From contig CM019065.1 in NCBI GenBank assembly GCA_009667805.1, positions 20,859,822 through 20,923,821 of the forward strand: 64,000 bases of DNA, written 5' to 3'. This document shows, in pieces, positions 60,766 through 64,000 of this stretch. Made by a program: the position numbers and the translations under genes. The stretch is from Leptobrachium leishanense. Lineage: Eukaryota; Chordata; Amphibia; Anura; Megophryidae. Position 1 is the first letter of the stretch, and each line of letters begins with the position of its first letter. The notes below the pieces were generated by a model. The model was not told where the DNA came from. It made no database searches and saw only the letters and a list, made by a program, of their open reading frames with translations.

Positions 60766-60958
60766 GAATAGCTAAGGAAACTAAACTACAGTCCGTGGCA
60801 AAGGTATCCAGATAAGGGGTAGGCAATCTCGTAGTCAGGTATCAGGCAGAGGTCGTGGTAAACATATAGAAGAATACTCAAAAGTCCATAGCCAGGGGTC
60901 ATACACATATAATCCAAATAGAAGGAGGAACAGAAAACAATGGACGGAGGTAGATATA

Positions 60959-61149
60959 CAGGGTTATTCAGAGAGCGTGAAAAGCAGGAGAATGGCTGGA
61001 GAATGAAAAATTCTAGGTCAAAATAGCCAAACAAGAAAAATTCTCCCTTTCATCTCTCTTTCCAAATCGGCTATTTTGACCTAGAACTTTTCATTCTCCA
61101 GTCATTCTCCAGTCATTATCCTGCTTTTCACGCTCTCTGAATAACCCTG
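60959..61149. mobile_element. Palindromic MITE, 191 bp, TSD ATA
   Basis: CAGGGTTATTCAGAGAG to CTCTGAATAACCCTG, ATA on both sides. Absent from copy A (GGTAGATAAGGAGTCC near 4690). The two halves form one long hairpin. Confidence 0.88.
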
Positions 61150-62448
61150 ATAGAGTCCAGTTATATGGATCACACAAGGGTAGACAGATGGGTATCAAAG
61201 GGGTAGTCAGATGGGTATTCAGAGGGTTGCAGATAGGTATTTAAGAAGGTACATAGGTTTTCCAGGGGGTAGTCCTTAGACTCAGGAGCAGGGAGCTTTG
61301 CAGGTAACAGGTTAGCTTGGTTGCACAGTTCAGACTTCAATGAGAAAGTGCTCAGTAGAGGGTGTGGCTTTCTCATAAGAAATCCTCATTAGCAGGAGAT
61401 CGGATGAGCCTGTGGTTTCTTGAGGTGTACACAGGTTACAGGCAAGTCCACAGGAACCTGTATTAAACAAGTATACAGGGCTTAAAGGGGCTGCCAGGAT
61501 TTAGAATATGTGGTTCCTGACAATGACCTTGTGGGTCATACAGGGGTCCAAATAAACTCTATCTCCTGTAATGGGATTTCCCTGTTGGCCAGGCAGAAGA
61601 AAATCACATACGCGATGACTCCCGAAGCCAGGAGGGGGGCAGTCCTACAATGAGGGCTAACTTCGAGAATGTCTGCACGTATGGATTAATGACCAGATCA
61701 GTGCCATGCTGAGAGATCGAGAGGAGTGTGCACCCTTGAGCGGTGCAAACACCCAGGCACTTGGTCTGATAATCTTGTTCTTTTCAGGATGAACTGGGGC
61801 CTTGGATTTGTAGAAAGCATCCTCTGATAAAACCTTAATATCTTATAGTAGAATAAAAAATGTGTCACGGACCTCCATACCCGACCGGGTCACATTTGTT
61901 AATGTGGCTTCCTTGCCGGACCCCCGTTCTCCCACCAGCAGTCTATTGTGCCTCTCTTCGGCCCTTAGCGGAAATTTAAAGATGGGTACACGCAAAGAGC
62001 TGTGAGAGTATCCCCCTGAAACGAGGCACCATGCAAATCTGGATATTTAGATAGAACAGACAGCTACAACAGGGAGTGAGCCATTAATGAAATACAATAT
62101 ATAATGCCAAGGAGAGGCTGGCAGCCAATGGGAAATGACATTCTGGCTTCTACTGCGCTTCATCATAATCCTTCCCCTAGAATTCTACTCTTAGTGCTCT
62201 GAAGTTTCTGCTCTGCATCTCAGAGTCAGGAACATAATTAGACCAGGGACAGATAATGGGATTAGCATTGCTCAACATTTGGCAAACAAGATAGAACAAT
62301 ATACATTCAAACCTATAACAGATACAGACACATTCAAGATAGGGGGAGTTGGAAAAGGCTAAGGTGCAGCACAGAGTAATGCTATCAGCAGATAGACAAT
62401 AATGATATCAAAAATAACAGTATTCATACATAATAGAGATTACACAAA

Positions 62449-62527
62449 CAGGGTTATTCAGAGAGAGGTGAAAACCAGGAGAATGACTGGAGAAGTAAAA
62501 GTTCAAAATAGCCAAACTAGAAAAATT
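62449..62527. mobile_element. Half copy of the palindromic MITE
   Basis: Equivalent to 6673-6757; it marks the right edge of duplication copy B. It is followed at once by the repeat shared with 14500-14815. Confidence 0.6.
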
Positions 62528-62534
62528 TGCATCA

Positions 62535-62825
62535 AAATAGTTTAAATGGTAATTTGACACACCAATTTTTAAGTCATTACTGATTTGCATTGCAAGCCAT
62601 AATATAACTGAAATAATAAAGCACTCCGTTTAATACTTTTGAATACACTTCATTGTTTCACGGTTGGTTGGTGCTGACACTCATAACTCATTGTTCTATC
62701 TATTGCCAGGTTAGAGTATTGGCTAATTATTGTGACTGTTATGAGTAACTATTTAGTGTGTCTGCCCCATTAATCTTTAAAGGCTGACCTGTTGTGGGAT
62801 TTGTGTTTTTTATGGTAGTATACAG
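62535..62825. repeat. Dispersed repeat, inverted partner of 14500-14815
   Basis: Reverse complement of the segment at 14500-14815 over about 290 bases with moderate divergence. Confidence 0.7.
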
Positions 62826-63169
62826 TGCTTTTTTTTAAAAAAAAAAAATAGGTGGGGGTACTCTCGCGGCCAGGGAAAACCGGTGATTATTATGACTATA
62901 TTTTGTGTCCTAATAAATACTTCTTTATTAACCCTTTAAGGACAGAGGCCATTTTACAAGTCATTCTTACTTGTGCAGTGCAGGCAGCAGATAATGTGGC
63001 GATTCTAGGAGCAATAACAGTCTTTTGGGTGCAGGGCAAGGGGGCAACGCCGGACTGCGACAAGAACACAGATGCAGACTTTCACGCACAGCAGCCTGTT
63101 TAAAGACAAATACATGCATTCCAGCCAAGCCATACATTCACAAATATAGCCATATATCACCCCAGGGGT

Positions 63170-63400
63170 ATGTAGCACTAAAACTCACAGTAATGTGCAG
63201 TGTGTATGAGCATATCACAGAGCTCCACAGCAATAAAACTCACAGTAATGTGCAGTGTGTATGAGCGTATCACAGCGCTCCACAGCAATAAAACTCACAG
63301 TACTGTGCAGTGTGTATGAGCGTATCACAGAGCTCCACAGCAATAAAACTCACAGTAATGTGCACCCTGTATGAGGGTATCAGATTTCCACAGCCTTTTT
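63170..63400. repeat. ~55 bp tandem repeat, ~4 units
   Basis: Unit includes AAAACTCACAGTAATGTGCAG and TATGAGCGTATCACAGAGC. Preceded at 62826-63169 by sequence with no recognised gene. Confidence 0.85.
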
Positions 63401-63469
63401 GACACATCCTGGGAAATACCATTCTTCATTACACCCCCCCATGGCCCCTCTCCATTCTTTTGATGCAGG

Positions 63470-63845
63470 TCCCCCATTTTTGTTTCTACACAGGTTCCCC
63501 TTTTGTATTTCCAGGCATGTCCCCTTTTTTTAAATTTAGGCAGGTCCCCCTTTTTGTTTTTTTGTTTCTAGGCAGGTCCTGTTTTTTGTTTATAGGCATG
63601 TCCCCATTTTTTTTCTAGGCAGGTCCCATTTTTATAGGCATGTCCTCATTTTTTTTCTAGGAAGGTCCCGTTTTTAAAGGCATGTACCCATTTTTTTTCT
63701 AGGCAGGTCCCATTTTTATAGGCATGTTCACATTTTTTTTCTAGGCAGGTCCCGTTTTTATAGGCACGTCCCCATTTTTGTGTTGGTGCATATCCCCATT
63801 TTTTTTCTAGGCAGGTCCCGTTTTCATAGGCAGGTCGACAGGCAG
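63470..63845. repeat. ~40 bp tandem repeat, ~9 units
   Basis: Unit is GGCATGTCCCCATTTTTTTT plus CTAGGCAGGTCCCGTTTTTATA with T-run length variation. The minus-strand frame across it (NGTCLEKK-type repeats) is not a gene. Nothing recognised from 63846 to the window end. Confidence 0.85.
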
Positions 63846-64000
63846 GCACACAGGCATCCACCCCCCTGATCGGCTCGCTACTCACCAGATGGACCTCTGC
63901 TCTGCTGCTCATCGGGGCTGGCTCCGCTGTCCTCCATGCATTTGCCTCCTCTTCTGAACCCTGGATGATGTGAGGTCACGTTGGTAGGTCATGTGACCCT

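Larger units (their letters stand above)
59785..61522 (-). mobile_element. Solo LTR with nested insertions (copy B)
   Basis: TGTCAGGCG to TTCCTGACA with ATGAC on both sides (59780-59784 and 61523-61527). Orthologous to 4065-5431. Contains inserts at 60226-60765 and 60959-61149; without them it is about 1.0 kb. Minus-strand AATAAA near the low-coordinate end sets orientation. Confidence 0.85.
53920..62527. repeat. Direct segmental duplication, copy B
   Basis: Counterpart of 66-6757. It is longer because of insertions at 55152-55903, 57675-59228, 59233-59658, 60226-60765 and 60959-61149; it lacks the MITEs at 768 and 2171 and the unit at 5432. It starts about 190 bases upstream of the V2R start codon and so probably includes that gene's promoter region. 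No TATA element or start site could be assigned. Confidence 0.9.

Overview
This window looks like vertebrate, most probably anuran amphibian, genomic DNA. It has one multi-exon chemosensory receptor gene with long introns, a dense crowd of transposons, and no operons or bacterial genes. Species cannot be fixed from the sequence.

The only host gene I can support is a vomeronasal type-2 receptor (V2R, class C GPCR) on the minus strand. Its exon 1 (signal peptide) is at about 53.7 kb, exons 2 and 3 (ligand-binding Venus-flytrap domain) at 39.0-36.9 kb, exon 4 at 33.8-33.6 kb and the seven-transmembrane exon at 22.4-21.5 kb. All five recognised exons are open, have AG/GT splice borders and join in compatible phases. 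The expected small fifth coding exon (cysteine-rich) was not found in the 11 kb between exons 4 and 6. The gene is therefore either intact with an exon I missed, or a pseudogene by exon loss.

Most of the remaining sequence is mobile DNA, much of it nested and datable. From left to right: a 6.7 kb segment (66-6757) that recurs as a direct repeat at 53.9-62.5 kb; a LINE (9.2-11.76 kb) carrying a hAT insertion; a Harbinger-like element and a solo LTR (12.4-14.0 kb); a 4.5 kb hAT element with a decayed transposase (16.2-20.7 kb); the V2R seven-transmembrane exon; a minisatellite region (23.2-28.4 kb) split by a CR1 LINE that is itself split by a hAT element; palindromic elements (29.2-33.1 kb); V2R exon 4, with a 5'-truncated L1-like LINE and exons 3 and 2 (33.5-39.0 kb); a second, more complete hAT element (40.4-47.6 kb) holding a TTAA-type element and a solo LTR; another solo LTR and further MITEs (47.6-53.4 kb); V2R exon 1; then the second duplication copy with its own set of insertions; and finally tandem repeats (63.2-63.85 kb).

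The two duplication copies, and the paired transposon copies, act as filled and empty sites for one another. This lets insertion boundaries and target-site duplications be read to the base for many elements. The window start lies in the same kind of sequence that sits directly upstream of V2R exon 1, so it probably comes from a tandem V2R array.
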